Assembly (NCBI GenBank): GCA_963662175.1
Contig: OY759225.1
Span: forward strand, 17,285,601-17,349,600
Length of the DNA stretch: 64,000 nucleotides
From: Aradus depressus
Taxonomy: Eukaryota > Arthropoda > Insecta > Hemiptera > Aradidae
Direction of reading: 5' to 3'
Shown: in pieces, positions 1-12,105 of the stretch
Layout of the letters: every line of letters begins with the position of its first letter
How positions within the stretch are numbered: position 1 is the first letter of the stretch
Program-made: the position numbers and the translations under genes
Notes under the pieces: generated by a model
Databases searched by the model: none
The model's input: only the letters and a program-made list of their open reading frames with translations
Told to the model about the DNA's origin: nothing

Positions 1-2534
1 AAACATAGTACATAATAAATGGTTGAAATGGTTCAGTGTTAATACAATGGCCATTTTTTCAGTTGTAACGCAAATTGTATATAAACTTTTAAAGCTGTCG
101 CAAAAACTTTCTTTACAATGAGCGAGAAATATGAGCAAAATATAGTTATTACAAATACGAATAAACAACAATTTTGAAACAATCTGGCCTGTGAAGAATA
201 TATCTAGCTTGTAGTCTATATTTAGTCAAATGTCATCAGTTCACCTTTAAGTGACATTATTAATGATTCCTTTCCAATAAAAAAAATTAAAAGTAACTGT
301 TGAAAAAATAAAAATTATACAAAATGCCTAAAAAAAAACTGGAACACAAATAAAAATAGACCTAGAGAATGTTTACAACTTTCATTTTTTTTTTATTATG
401 TCAATCGAAATGAAACCAAAGGATGTTGTAAAGAATTTCATAAACATTCTTTAAAGATATAAGAAAATTAAAAATATTTGATAATTAGAGTTTATTTGTT
501 ATTCGTGTAAGGGTTAGACTTACAAGGTCTAAGATGACAGAATAGATTCACAAACAACTATTCGTTTGTTACACTGAATAATAATGTAATTATTTAGTTG
601 AATAAATGAAAATAACATAAATCTAATAATTAATAAGAACATACAGCCAGACGTCAACACACATTACAATTCCTAGGTATGAGCTCAATAATTCATATGA
701 TAAATTAAGTTTGAATTTATTTTTAAGCCTAATATAATTTAATAAGTGAAATTATAGTGACATACTTACAAAAACTGTAAATGATTTATCTTATATAGTA
801 CTATGATCCAGGGAAAAGATATATTAGCTACAGATAACTTTATAACTACTTTTAGAGATCAATAAAATTATATTAAATAAGCAACCTCTACAACATTGTT
901 ATGGAATGAAGATTTGAAACTAAGCCTTTTGTTAATTTTCACAATGCTGAATTGATTTATTTATTATATGACAACTATACGTGAACATTATAAATATATA
1001 CACTTAATGTAAATATATAAAAATAATGTGTGTCCAATTAACAATTTATTTTTGTTATGTTTATTCGTAATATATTTGATTTATAACAATCTTTTAAATT
1101 ATACAAATGGTAAACAAAATCAAAAATAAAAATATTATCATATGAAATGAGACTGTTATCGAAACATAACCTGTATCAATTGTGAAAACATTGCAATCAT
1201 CGTTTTATTCTATCTTTATACTCAAGTAAAAAATTATAATTGCAAATAGTTATTTTCTATAAAGTGTATAAACTTATATATTTTTTAAACAATTAATAAC
1301 ACCATCATACAAGAGCAATAAAGTAGGAAATTTAATATGACCATTCTTCCAGCAACTTGACAACTGCAAATTTGTCATTTTCGACATGAATACTTTAAAT
1401 GTTAAAATAAAAAAATAAATATAAAATACAAAATCGCGCCTAAAATGAACACATATGATTTAAGTGATCAGCCGATCTTAGTCCTTATTTACCCAGATGA
1501 TATGGTCTCAAGGCTACACAAAAATTTTACTCTAAAAATACATTCGAAAGATCACACATAATCAATAGTCTCATAGCATGAAAAAAAATTTTACTTACCT
1601 TTTATATACAATTTCTTCAAGAGAAATCTAGTGCTATTTCTCAGGAAGCATCCTCGAACCAAACAAAATGTCCACCATTTTAGAAGGTAATTGTCCAATG
1701 TTGGAATTGCCACTGGAGGTGGAGTAAATAAGCTAACATTTTTATTCCCTTTTAGTCACACTAGGCAGTGTTACACATATATATATATATTTTTTTTAAC
1801 ATAATTTATTGAGTTCTAATAAATTTATAATACATTACATAAAAATGTATCCCAGTATGTACCAATATAGTACTAAGAGCTCAATAGAAAGTATCCTCAA
1901 ACAATTTGAAATACTTGGGGAATAAATGGTTCGATACTATAAGCGCCAATTTATGTTCTATCGATAAATTCAGCAATATATTACTTTCATTTATTTTTTT
2001 CCTTCAGTAATAACTTACGATATTACTTGCATCAAAGTATAATAAGATAAAATGTATTTCTTCATACGGTATATGTTGAAAAAATGAGCAACAATGAGCT
2101 TTTACGTACCTATCTGTTATAAAAATATCTATGACCTGCTTTTTGCGCAGTACTATTTTTTTTTTTTTTTAGGTACCTATTTAAATTAACTGGTTATCTC
2201 TTCAATGTACATACGATCGACAAACAAAAGACTTGAGACTTGATTTCTGCAATATTTTAACCTAGTTATTAATCCTGAACAACAATTACAAAAAGAAAAT
2301 ATAGTGATGTTGCCATAACAGGACACTCTTTTAATCGATCACTTTCCCTCCCCCCTCTCAAATTCATTTCAGTAAAAAGGTGGTTGGTATATGAAATTCC
2401 TGTTATAGCCACATCAAATACATTTTATTTGTTCTTTTTTTGTGTCCTTTTTTATAAAAACAACTATCAATAATAAAAACATATTTTAAAATTAGTGGCT
2501 ATGCAATACTATTAAAACTATTGCCTACTGAAAT
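1..2534. other. AT-rich intergenic stretch, no gene seen
   Basis: Very AT-rich DNA with homopolymer A/T runs and a short TA tract near 1777-1790. No open frame longer than about 60 codons with protein-like composition, no plausible exon pair and no recognisable repeat boundary was found. Confidence 0.6.
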
Positions 2535-2803
2535 CCAGCGAGGCCCTTAGGTTTTTCATGTGAGAGGTAAATAAACAAATATGAGCACGCCGTCCTTCGG
2601 ATGATACGTTAAGCGATAGTCCCGAGCCTGTGCAATGTCAGACTCTTGTTAAAAACCTCTATCTCAGAAAACTAAACTAAACCTAGGTAAGCAAAATTTA
2701 GGACTCCCACACTAGAGTCGGGCTCATGTTCACCAGAGCGAAAAAGCGAACTGGTAGTAGACGATATGACCTCGTAGTTAAAAGCCCAGGCATAATTGTC
2801 ATG
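2535..2803 (+). mobile_element. tRNA-derived SINE, 5'-truncated copy
   Basis: Starts in the region just after the tRNA-like head (CGAGGCCCTTAG) and runs through the conserved core (CCGTCCTTCGGATG, ACGTTAAGCGATAG) to the tail (GATATGACCTCGTAG, GCCCAGGCAT). The A and B boxes are missing. A 73-codon frame overlapping the tail is a by-product of the repeat. Confidence 0.85.
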
Positions 2804-3440
2804 GTTATTTTCATGAAATATATCATTAATCGTAGTCATTATATATTATCACTATTTGATTTATCTTTATTATGTTATGGATATATTTTATATCTTCATT
2901 GTTATTCATTCAGCTATTTTAAAGATAAGAATAACTTTTGCTTTTAATTTTATTAATGTTCTCTCATTTCAGTAATCATTTTATTAAATACAAAATCATC
3001 ATTTCACGAATATCACATATCAATTAGTTTATCTTATTAAAATGTAACAATTTTAGTTTCTACGACTGTTATTGAAAAGAAGGGGAAATATTTCGGTTTC
3101 CTAGTTGAAAATCCATTCCTTTCTTTACCTACCTGGTGTACCTACATGAATGGTTTGCACTCGAACAAACTTGTCTTAATAACCAAAGCTGAGGATGGTA
3201 TAATGAGGAAACAATTAGTTTATGTACAGCTTTCTGAGAGCTTGATATCGGTAAGGATATGTAAGAACGGAGCTTGTGTGAGATTGAAGGACGGGAATCT
3301 GGGCGCTCAGCGGTACATAAACAACAAACAGTAAGATCATTCAGCCAAAAATGTTATAGTTGAACTTTGTGTTGACGATGGCTTAACCTGAAATTTGTAA
3401 CTATATGTATATATTTTTTGCAGAGATATTGTGACTTTTT
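2804..3440. other. Intergenic stretch, nothing assigned
   Basis: AT-rich sequence with a 62-codon open frame (3146-3334) that has no recognisable motif and no exon-like neighbours. I do not call it a gene. Confidence 0.4.
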
Positions 3441-3546
3441 TTTTTTTTGCCCGAGGGCTGAGTAGGTAAGAAAGGCCGGTCCTGGGCCAAGGGCTACTGG
3501 GCAAGCTCATGGCCACCACAGCAGCCAGCTCCCACAACATTAAATG

Positions 3547-3756
3547 GATTATGTAATAGGAAATATCAGGTGTACCCAGACCCAGCCCAAATTTCGAACA
3601 TCAGTCCCTCTGTACTTCCCCACATCAAATCCAGTTATAAGACCCAGCTTCCTTACATCGGCCTTGATTATGTAATAGGAAATATCAGACCTGGCGTATC
3701 CAGACCCAGCCCCTCAGTACTTCCCCATATCAAATCCAGTTATAAGACCCAGCTAA
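3547..3756 (+). repeat. Tandem repeat, about 119 bp period, under two copies
   Basis: GATTATGTAATAGGAAATAT recurs at 3547 and 3666, a 119-bp offset. The shared text runs on through the motifs CCAGACCCAGCCC and AATCCAGTTATAAGACCCAG in both copies. The 63-codon frame across it comes from the duplication. Confidence 0.75.
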
Positions 3757-3804
3757 AATAAAAAAGAATAAAAAAAAAGCATAGAACAAATGAGACATTA
3801 ACAA

Positions 3805-4755
3805 TCACACTAAATCTGATGAGCGGATCCAGGTTTTTTCGGGGAATCCCATCCATTTCACATACAGGTTTTTGCCTTTTCTCCTCAGAACTTTTTCAAT
3901 AAGATAGACTTCATGATCGTGGACATGCTGCAGCTCTTGTTCATAAAATCCGCCTTGTATATCTTCCTTATTCACATCTTGAAGAAGGTATGTGGGTGGG
4001 TTGGTAAAACGCACCTTGGCGATTCTAAATATTTCGGGTGAAAACTGAGCTAGGTAAGCTTTTGAAAATGCATTGCGCAATTTAGATACCCGTACATTAT
4101 CCCCTATTTTGAATTTAGGCTTGGTACTGGTAGCTGGAGCAGTATAAATAGTCGCAAGAACTTCATTTTGTACATCCTTATTCTCAACAACTTTTGTGGG
4201 GGTGGTATGTATTGTTCTATGTGGCGTATTATTATATGTTGAAAGCAAACCGGGCAGAAGGTCGACAAATTTATGATTTCCATTCAAGGTAAACATTTTC
4301 CACATTTGTCCTTTTAAGGTGCGGTTAAAGCGCTCAACAATGCTAGCTTTTTTACCCGAGTACGTTGAATAATGATGAATATTGTACTTCTTCATTAGAT
4401 TCTGAAATATTGAGTTGTAGAATTCACGTCCTTCATCCGTATGTAACAGATGGGGCACCCGTTTACTGCTTCTAAATATATTCTGTAGAGCCTTTGTTAC
4501 CTCTGGCCCTGTTTTTCGTTTCAGAGGTATTGCCCAGGCATATTTTGAAAATCCGTGTATCACTGTCATTATGTACCTAAATCCCTTATTGATTCGCCAA
4601 TAAGGCACCATTTCTACAAGGTCAGCCTACCAAGTGTCATCCACTCCTTTCAAAAGCACCCTGCGCCTAGGGTAATTAACTCGAGCAGGTTTATGTAGTT
4701 CGCTGACAACAATCTCCCTTGGAGTTAGAGGTTTTGAAAGTATATTCCCAGTCAT
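3805..4755 (-). pseudogene. Polinton/Maverick-type integrase with chromodomain, one in-frame stop
   Basis: Retrovirus-like DDE integrase of the kind carried by Polinton/Maverick elements. Reading leftward from the ATG at 4755, about 316 codons are in one frame, broken only by a TAG at 4629-4627 directly before the ADLVEM segment that holds the first catalytic Asp. Downstream are the second Asp (HTDEGREFYN) and the Glu (ERFNRTLKGQ). The C-terminus is a chromodomain-like stretch (YLIEKVLRRKGKNLYVKWMG, then WIRSSDLV). The conserved N-terminal block with PRRRVLLKGVDD supports this start. The neighbouring tail-fibre-like frame ends 34 bases upstream on the same strand, a compact spacing typical of such elements. 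No PolB, ATPase, protease or capsid gene is in the window, so this is a fragment. The single nonsense codon implies a fairly recent loss of function. Confidence 0.85.
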
Positions 4756-4789
4756 GTTGCATGATACTACTAGTAGTACAACACTCGCC

Positions 4790-5300
4790 TCAGTTCAATT
4801 TAAGCAATGAGGGCTCGGGGGTTTTAGCATATTTTGACAGTTCTCGGTGTAAGTACTGCATTGTCACATACCCAGCATTATCATATTTCTTGACAATTTG
4901 AGCCAATTCTCTCTGAAGATAGCTAAGAGTGACTACATCGTTCCCATCTATAGGAGGGCTGACATTTACAAGTCGTTTTCTGCTGCCGTTGATGAATGCT
5001 CCAGGCCAGTTCTTGAGGTCTGTGTAGAACTTTGCCGATTTGTCTACGTATCCTTTAGTGACTGCGTCAGATCTCTCTACTGGCTCCCCCACATTGATTA
5101 GCCGTTTCTCATTCATGTTAATTTTGTCCCCTGGCTGCTGCCCCTGATTTATTGTTTTTACTTGAGTGTCGACATAATTTTTAGAAACAGCATCCGATCC
5201 TTCAAGTCCCTCCCCCAAATTAATAATTCGTCTATGGTTCACATCAAGGATGTTTCCAGCCTCAACTTGTCTGAATCGGTCTTCACCTCTCAATGAGGCA
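4790..5300 (-). CDS. Phage tail-fibre-like repeat protein fragment next to the integrase
   Basis: Open frame ending 34 bases before the integrase start. It holds at least three repeats of a bacteriophage tail-fibre/tail-collar-like motif: RRIINLGEGLEGSDAVSKNY, KRLINVGEPVERSDAVTKGY and RKRLVNVSPPIDGNDVVTLS, the first two followed by VD. The period is about 40-45 residues. Such [LIV]-N-[LV]-x-x-P-x-x-x-x-DAV-x-K-x-YVD repeats are known from phage fibres. The longer open frame extends right to 5479, but its beginning reads through a SINE head (5304-5339) and another repeat, so the true N-terminus is lost. Position and strand suggest it belonged to the same Polinton-like element. Its role (perhaps virion-surface or structural) is inference. 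Confidence 0.55.
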
Positions 5301-5339
5301 GAAGGCAAGCACGTATACCACTGAGCTACCGGCGCCCTC
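5290..5339 (-). mobile_element. SINE head fragment (A-box part)
   Basis: On the minus strand the sequence begins GGCGCCGGTAGCTCAGTGGT, the 5' head of the local tRNA-derived SINE, and breaks off after CTTGCCTTCTGCC. It is fused into the 5' side of the tail-fibre-like frame. Confidence 0.8.
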
Positions 5340-5520
5340 TTTCGTGTCGATATATTCATTCTATCGTGAGTTATCGTGTTCACAAACACACACACATTTT
5401 TCTTCCCAAACTTTACGATGTATCGGGGAAGTTGTATAATTTCTTTTTTCATTTTTGGAATCACAAGGTCAGAAAGCATGAATTCCGTTGAAAACTTCGC
5501 ATCAAGTTTCTGACCAAAGG
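5340..5520 (-). repeat. Family R dispersed repeat
   Basis: Minus-strand text includes the ACACAC/TGTGTG tract, GAACACGATAACTC, AGAATGAATATATCGACACG and, at the other end, the motif ATTTTTGGAATC with GAAAAC. The same blocks recur in the other family R copies. A second piece in the opposite orientation lies at 5860-5955. Confidence 0.7.
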
Positions 5521-5859
5521 ACCAAGTCTGTAAAGGTCCTGAATTGTGTCGTGTACTGTCTTTATCATTAGGTCATTGTGGAGTGTTCTGTTACTTACGT
5601 ATGGAGGGCATTGTGTAATGAGTCTGAGTGGAAATGTGTAGCAGTTACGCTTTTTTGTTGAGGGTAATATGTAATATCTATGCAGAAGAGAATAAAGCAT
5701 TTTAAATCAGTTTTTTTCACAAAATTCGCGTTGCTACTAACAAATATGGAGATCAGTGAACGTAACCTATAATTATTTTGTAAAAAAGAAAAAGCCTGCA
5801 TTTCCGTTGATGAACTTTCTAACAACTATCGATATTTGTTGTGTAAATGAATATATTCA

Positions 5860-5955
5860 TATTTTTTACTTCTCCAGCTATACGAATTATAGGACAGGTT
5901 ACGTAATCGGCCAAAAATTCGATGCAAAGTTTTCAACGGAATTTCTTGTAAATAT
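5860..5955 (+). repeat. Family R fragment
   Basis: Contains CTATACGAATTATAGG, GTTACGTAATCGGCCAAAAA and TTTTCAACGGAATTTC, matching blocks at 28120-28200 and 54650-54720. Confidence 0.65.
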
Positions 5956-6155
5956 CTGTTTATTAGAATGTATGGGTTAACAAAAACAAGGGATACCCCG
6001 TCACTATATAAAACCCCCCTCCATAACTGTACCTTCTACCCTGTCAACCATTTCTGTCAGTTTGTAATTGACTCTTGATAATGCCTTAACATGGCGAAAC
6101 TAGTCGAGTATTTAAGAATATAGTGAAGTTTGACCGAACAAATTGTGTATTTTTA

Positions 6156-6415
6156 ATTGAGTGGTTGACGCGAAAAAGGTTCTAAACGCCAAAATAACAC
6201 TTCCTTCCGCTGCCATGTTGAGAACTCTTGGTGGCTGTTAGAACCTTCTTCCATGAGGCTCAACGCTGACGTGGGCTCAATACTACTAACTGCTGCTGTA
6301 ACGGCAAAAAAAACTTCCCTACACAGTCCCTAGAGGCCTATAGAACCTGATTTCACAGAAATCTCATTTTCCACTAAAGTGGCGCTTAAAACCTTTTTCG
6401 CGTCAACCACTCAAT
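6156..6415. mobile_element. 260-bp MITE with 35-bp terminal inverted repeats and TA target site
   Basis: Left end ATTGAGTGGTTGACGCG... and right end ...CGCGTCAACCACTCAAT are inverted copies, with about 33 of 35 positions matching. TA dinucleotides flank both ends (6154-6155 and 6416-6417). This is the signature of a non-autonomous Tc1/mariner-type element. The interior is non-coding. Confidence 0.85.
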
Positions 6416-6677
6416 TATCTACTCCTAGAATGGAGTTTCACAAAGTAAATCTGGACACCATAAACTACAGGTGATTCAACGATTTTTTTCCTTACGAAAA
6501 CGAAATTTTTGTGAAATATATTCTTACCTTAAAAGCGATGGGCATTCATTTCTTCGGGTAATAAAGTTGCACGATAAGTCCAATATCTAATAGAAAGTCC
6601 AGAGAAGTAGTCTTACGCTTCTCTGGGATGTTACTATGTTGATTTTTCCAAAGATTTCTTTTTTTTTTTTTTTTTAC

Positions 6678-7340
6678 TATAATCTAACCTTTACTAAATA
6701 CGAATAGAGGTGTCTCAGCTTGACTAAATGTGACTAAAGCTACCTACTTTATTATTCTTAGACATACGAGTAAATACCTCCCTAGAATGTTTAGGTTGGT
6801 GTACTTTTTGAGATTGTATCATCGTGGGCTTACAACAGAAAAGTCATGAAATTTTTATCATTATAACATCTATTTTTAATGAGTAAAACATGTAAAAAAC
6901 ATACTATTCCCAAGCATACACTTTTTGCATCTAAAGTAATTGGTCACACCAAAATAATTTGTAGCAAAATTAAAAAAAGGGTTTGAATTTTAAAATTGTC
7001 CATAACTCAAAACCATTTTTTCAGACTTAGTGCCTTTCGCTTGTAAGCCCACGATATAGTCTAACCTTGTCTAATCATGACTAAATGAAATGCCAATAGA
7101 GGTGTCTCAGCATGACTAAATGTTACTAAAGCAACCTACTTAAATACCGTTAGACGTCTTTCCCTCCATAGAATGTTTCTGTTAGTGTACTTTTCGAAAC
7201 TATAGTCGAACCTTGTCTAATCATGACTAAATGCGAATGAAGGTGTCTAATTCTGACTAAAAGTATTTAATTGGAAACCGTTAGACATCATATTTCCCTC
7301 AGTAGAATAAGAAGTGGGTGAATGTTTTCGTTACGAGTGA
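6678..7340 (+). repeat. Degenerate ~140-bp repeat, three copies
   Basis: Units begin near 6678, 7063 and 7200. Each holds TCTAACC or TCGAACC, then GACTAAAT, GAGGTGTCT or AAGGTGTCT, ACTAAA, TTAGAC, CCCTC and TAGAAT. Units two and three are adjacent. The first is separated from them by about 240 bp of unrelated AT-rich DNA. Confidence 0.65.
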
Positions 7341-8835
7341 ACTTTTTTACTTTGCTCCGTCAAAATAATATTTTCAATTTAAAAACTGTTCAATTTTTTT
7401 TAAAACTTATTTATAAAAAAAACTGACGCTGGTATCGCCCACTTATTGACCCCCTAGGGGTCAGTATTGTAAATCACTGCCCTACAGGGTCAAGAATTGA
7501 GAATTAACTTCCAAATGTACTTAATGTGTGTCAGTGTAACGACAGTTCTTGGCTTGAAAAAAAAAAAAAAAAAAAATGTTAGTTGTTTTCTATTTTTTGT
7601 AAAACTATTGTATTTTGATGCACAAAAAAATAATGCCATTAATAGCTGTCCAAAAGAATATTTCCAAATATGTTGTTCGACAATTATGGACAGACATTTT
7701 GCAGTGTAATTTCTTCCGTGTTATGTTAATAGTTTTTTACCAGGAAAAAATAAACACAATTAATTACAAAACATATATATTTTTTCACTTTTAATATGAT
7801 CAGGTACACTATGTAGTATATAAATTCAAAGATTATGTACACATTCTTTATTCAAAAAAGGTATATTTTTGTCGTACATTTAAAAAAAAAAAAATTAAAA
7901 TAAAAAAATAAAGAAACAAAAAGTTGGTAAACATATTTACAAGAAATCAACAATATTTACAATAAAGAAATGCTTTATTTACATCGAATATTTAACAAGT
8001 TAATTTGAAATAACATTATAGAAATAAAAAATAAAAATTAAGAAAAAAAAAATATCTTGATTATTTACAAAAATTTTTAAGCAGGAATTAAGTAATGGTA
8101 AAAAATAAAAACATATACATGATGACGACAGATAAAAAAAATATAGATAATTATTAACAAAATTTTACAAAATAATAAAATTTCAAAGCAATGAAGGAAA
8201 AAAAAAATAGTCATCGAAATTTAAATTTTACCATAAAAAAACATACATTATTTTAAAATATCATAGTTTAATGTTACAACAAATAAAATAGGTTTTATTA
8301 ACAGCCGAAAAAGTAATGTATATGAATAAGAAAAAAATAGAGAAAACTAGTTGACTAGAGTAAAAAAATTAAATAAAATATATAAAAATTAAACTGAATA
8401 TTTTTTTTTCAATATAACTTTTTTTCAACCACTTATTCATATATGTATGAATACACATAATTTTGTTACAGGGATTTTTTTTTTTTTTTAAATATTTATT
8501 TGTTTCTTTTTTTGTTCCCTTTTACATAAAAGTTCTGTTAAACATTAAGTAGACACCAATGCAAATTTAAGCAACTTTTCGATAAAGCGCTAAACATAAC
8601 TAAAGCTAAACATTTAAGTGAATTTATGAATATGGTAAGATGCGACCATTTTAGAAGTTTATAATGTCCAATATTGCGAAATAATATCAGACAGCCCTAA
8701 AGGCAAAATTGTTACAGTGTTAAATAAATTGGGGATTAAAAAATAAAAAAAATATTATGGATATGTATTTCCTAATCATTATGTTCGTTTATTATTTGAG
8801 TTTTATTTATAAAGATTATTACTCGACCGATGCGC
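7341..8835. other. AT-rich stretch with homopolymer runs
   Basis: Dominated by A-runs and AT-rich low-complexity sequence. No exon-like, RNA-like or transposon-terminal structure was recognised. Confidence 0.5.
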
Positions 8836-9070
8836 TTAGATTTTTTATTTGGGAGGTGAGAAAACCTTGAGTATACATGGTCCTGAGCCTGACAATTTCA
8901 GGTACTCGTTAAAGACCTCATCATATTCTAGGTGAATAAACCTGAATAGACAAAATTTAAGACTACCTTAGTAGAGTCCAAGATCATCTCCACCAAAGCG
9001 ATGAAAGAACGCTCTGGTAGTAGGCGATATGATCTCGTAGTTAAAGCCCGGGCATGAGTCATAATAACTA
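8836..9070 (+). mobile_element. SINE copy, headless and diverged
   Basis: Begins in the TTTATTTGGGAGGTGAG block and ends with GATATGATCTCGTAG and AGCCCGGGCATGAGTCATAA followed by a TAACTAACTA tail. The GGGACGTTAAGC core is deleted. Confidence 0.8.
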
Positions 9071-9084
9071 ACTAAACATTATTA

Positions 9085-9200
9085 CCCGAGAACCTTAGGT
9101 TTTTATCTGGGAGAAAAAAATAAATAAAGATGGAACAGACGTTAAGCGATGATTCTGAGACTGAGCGACAGGTTAAAAATCTGATCGTAGATGAGCAAGG
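9085..9200 (+). mobile_element. Second, short SINE fragment
   Basis: Follows the tail of the previous copy. It has ACCTTAGGTTTTTATCTGGG, ACAGACGTTAAGCGATGATT and a shortened remainder ending GGTTAAAAATCTGATCGTAG. The same diverged end reappears near 10460-10520. Confidence 0.6.
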
Positions 9201-9218
9201 AAAAATTATATAAATAAG

Positions 9219-9595
9219 TATAGAAGGAATTCGAGGTTCTGTCGTGTAAATAAAAACTCAGTATTTGGCCAACGTTTCGGAAACTATTTATTTCCTTCTT
9301 CAGGGCCTAACAGAATATAACAAACAAATTAGTTGGTTTTATCATTATGGACAATGAGATAACTAGACAAACTAATAATAATCTTAAAAAGAAATGGAAC
9401 AAAAAAACAAAAAAAATTATATATATAATGAAATACATAAAACACATAAATAATAGATAAAAATGACCTTACAATGACTTAATATGTGTGGTGAAGGCCT
9501 TAAGGAGTTTCTGTCAGTAGAGACAAACACTTATCACCTTCACCACACACATTCACTCAAGTCATTATAAGATAATTTTTATTTATTATTTATTT

Positions 9596-9650
<55 letters not shown>

Positions 9651-9848
9651 TATTACTACTTTATTATAAATATATAATTTTTTTTTGTTCCATCTCTTTA
9701 TTATCAAGTTTCTCTAATTATCTCATTGTCCATAATGATAAAACCAACTAATTTGTTCGTTATATTCTGTTAGGCCCTGAAGAACTGAAACGTTGGACAA
9801 ATATTGAGTTTTTATTTACACGACCGAACCTCGAATTCTTTCTATATT
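9219..9848. mobile_element. 630-bp foldback element with degenerate hammerhead-like motifs
   Basis: The left arm from 9219 (TATAGAAGGAATTCGAGGTT) and the right arm ending at 9848 are inverted copies of one another over about 290-310 bp with scattered differences. The centre lies around 9509-9534. The right arm also holds a long TA microsatellite. On the minus strand the left arm reads CTGAAGA, then a 5-bp stem GGAAA/TTTCC, then GAAA, which resembles a hammerhead core. The right arm lacks the stem. No protein is encoded. A partial copy lies at 11270-11460. Confidence 0.75.
9603..9645. repeat. (TA)n microsatellite
   Basis: Uninterrupted alternating TA tract of about 43 bases inside the right arm of the foldback element. 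Other TA tracts lie at 11313-11330, 20343-20369 and 50469-50490. Confidence 0.95.
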
Positions 9849-10837
9849 GAAAAGATACTGTCGTCTTTATCAATCTTTATAAATGAGATTCATCCAACGC
9901 GATACTGAAGGAAGTCACTTTATAAAATACGTTTTATAATTATAGAGCGCGTAACGAAATAATATATTAATAATGTATGGACGCATTTCAAATTTATTTG
10001 CTGCATCTTTATGTAACCTTTTTTTTTTGTATATTCTATTTTTATTATTTTTTTTCCTGAGATATATTTTATGAATTGAACATGTTTGATAATCATATAG
10101 TCTAAACTGATCAAAGATGGCTCATAAAATATGTCTAAGCAAAAAAATATAATGTGTGAATTTTTTCCGAAATGTTTTATCTTTGGAGTTAAAACTCAAT
10201 ATAAGTGAGACTCTAGTGATTTTCAGTGAAATGTAAAGAAGAAGAAAGTTTTAAGGGGAGAATGGAAACATTGTTAATTGTCTTTGATTCAACAATAAAT
10301 TTTGTTTTTATACAAAATTTTCGCCTAATTTATTTATCGACAAAAAATTTCCAATGGGAATTCAATACACCATAAGGACGACATTTTCAGCAGAATCAGC
10401 AGGAGGAAAGGGGGAAAAAAAACCAAAAACTGCCGATGTAATGAATTTATAAAAACTATTTTAGAATGAGGATTTAGGAACGATGATTCTGAGACAGCGA
10501 CATAACCCACGTTAAAAATCTGATCGTATCTATGGATGTAAGTCAACTGTTGAATATTATGCGCAAACTGTCAACTAGATTTGCGAAAAGTTAATTAATT
10601 CGTTCTGGGGAATTACATTGACGGTGAATCATCACTTACTACTTTTTTTATTATTTTTTCGATACTTTCACACTAATGGGGGGACCACTGATTTGTCTAT
10701 AATTCAGGACTTTGGTCAGTATTATAAACAATGCGGTGTTGCAGACTGTATCTTGTACTGTAAAATGAATATTAGCGAGATGATTACTGAATGTTATCTT
10801 TTTATCTATAACAAATAATATACTAGCCTATGAGGGC

Positions 10838-11095
10838 GATTGCGGGCTTGAAACACGGCCGAGGAGGCCCTTAGGTCTTTTATCTGAGAGGTGGAAAAAA
10901 TCTTGAGCATGCCATCCTTTGGATAAGCCTGTACGAAGTCAAGCACTAGTTAAAGACCCCTATCCTAGGTGAATAAAACAAGGTAGTAAACATTTAGAAC
11001 TCCCACAGTAGTGTCGTCCACCAGAGTGACGATATAGCGCTCTCAAAGTAGGCAATATGAAGTTAAAGCCCGGGCATGATTTACAATAACTAACT
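10838..11095 (+). mobile_element. SINE copy, headless
   Basis: Starts in GAAACACGGCCGAGG (end of the B-box region) and runs through CCATCCTTTGGAT, GTTAAAGACCCCTATCCTAG, CTCCCACAGTAG and AAGCCCGGGCATGA to a CAATAACTAACTA tail. The core GGGACGTTAAGC is deleted. Confidence 0.8.
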
Positions 11096-11269
11096 ATAGT
11101 AGAAAAACTAATAAATTAAATTAAATAAAAACAAAGAACTTGTTCAACATTTATGTTGTCTAATTACATTTTTTTTAAAGTTTTTTTCACTAACGAATAA
11201 TCAATTAAGTTGCTGCTCTCCCTCTAAAACTAATCGACCATTTTGGCTAAAAAATCTCTAGATTATAAA

Positions 11270-11460
11270 ATCTTAAAAAGAAATGGAACAAAAAAACATT
11301 AAAAAAATTTTATATATATATATATATAATGAAGTACATAAAACACATAAATAATAGATAAAAATTACCTTACAATGACTTAATATGTGAATAAAACAAA
11401 CTTATTTTTTGACTTAATATGTGTGGTGAAGGTCTTAAGGAGTTTCTGTCAGTAGTCTGT
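11270..11460 (+). mobile_element. Partial copy of the 9.2-kb foldback element
   Basis: AAAGAAATGGAACAAAAAAA, a TA tract, AATGACTTAATATGTG, GTGTGGTGAAGG and AGGAGTTTCTGTCAGTAG repeat the 9390-9530 segment in the same order, with an internal partial duplication of GACTTAATATGTG. Confidence 0.75.
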
Positions 11461-11464
11461 TGAA

Positions 11465-12105
11465 TTTCAGCGATACCGACTGAATTGGGGTCGAAAGTTC
11501 ATTACATCAGAGGTTATTAGAAATTTTGAATTCAGCCCCCTCCCCTTTTGCTTATTATTCATATCTATATGAGGTATGTGTGTATGAGTATATATGTATA
11601 TTCTGTTGAATACATGTTTTTGTAAATATCCTTATGTATTCCCCTATTTGTTTATTCTTATATTTTTTCACTATTAGTTTATTTATTTCCACTGACTAGT
11701 GTGAATGCTTCCATGTGAAAAAAATAATAATAAAAAAATATCGAATTGGAGCATGACCTTGAAATTGAACAGATACAGACTTGCCATTTTTTTTTTTTTT
11801 TCTTCTAATCATCAAGTTTGATACGCCAAATATATTGGACGCTGATGACCTTTGCTGTTTTGCGTCCTTAAACTCCAAATCCTATCCTATCCGACTGAAG
11901 GGGAGGGGGCTTAATTCAAAATTACTAATAACCTTTGATGTAATGAACTTTCGATTCCAAATTTAGTATAAGAATTTCGGAGCCCCTATGTAAGTCAACT
12001 ATTGAACAAAAGCGCAAACGGTTGATTAGTTTTGGGGGAGGAGCGAAAAGTTAATTGATTAATTAATTCTGGGGAAGTACATTACCGGTGATCTACCGAG
12101 GATTT
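11465..12105. repeat. Family R inverted pair
   Basis: A minus-oriented block (11465-11545, GTTCATTACATCAGAGGTTA) is mirrored by a plus-oriented block (11885-11965, TAACCTTTGATGTAATGAAC). The plus copy continues into AGCCCCTATGTAAGTCAACT and GGGGAAGTACATTACCGG, both recurrent family R end blocks. Confidence 0.7.

Noticed and set aside
2726..2947. 73-codon plus frame
   Set aside because: Its first third is SINE tail and the rest AT-rich low-complexity sequence.
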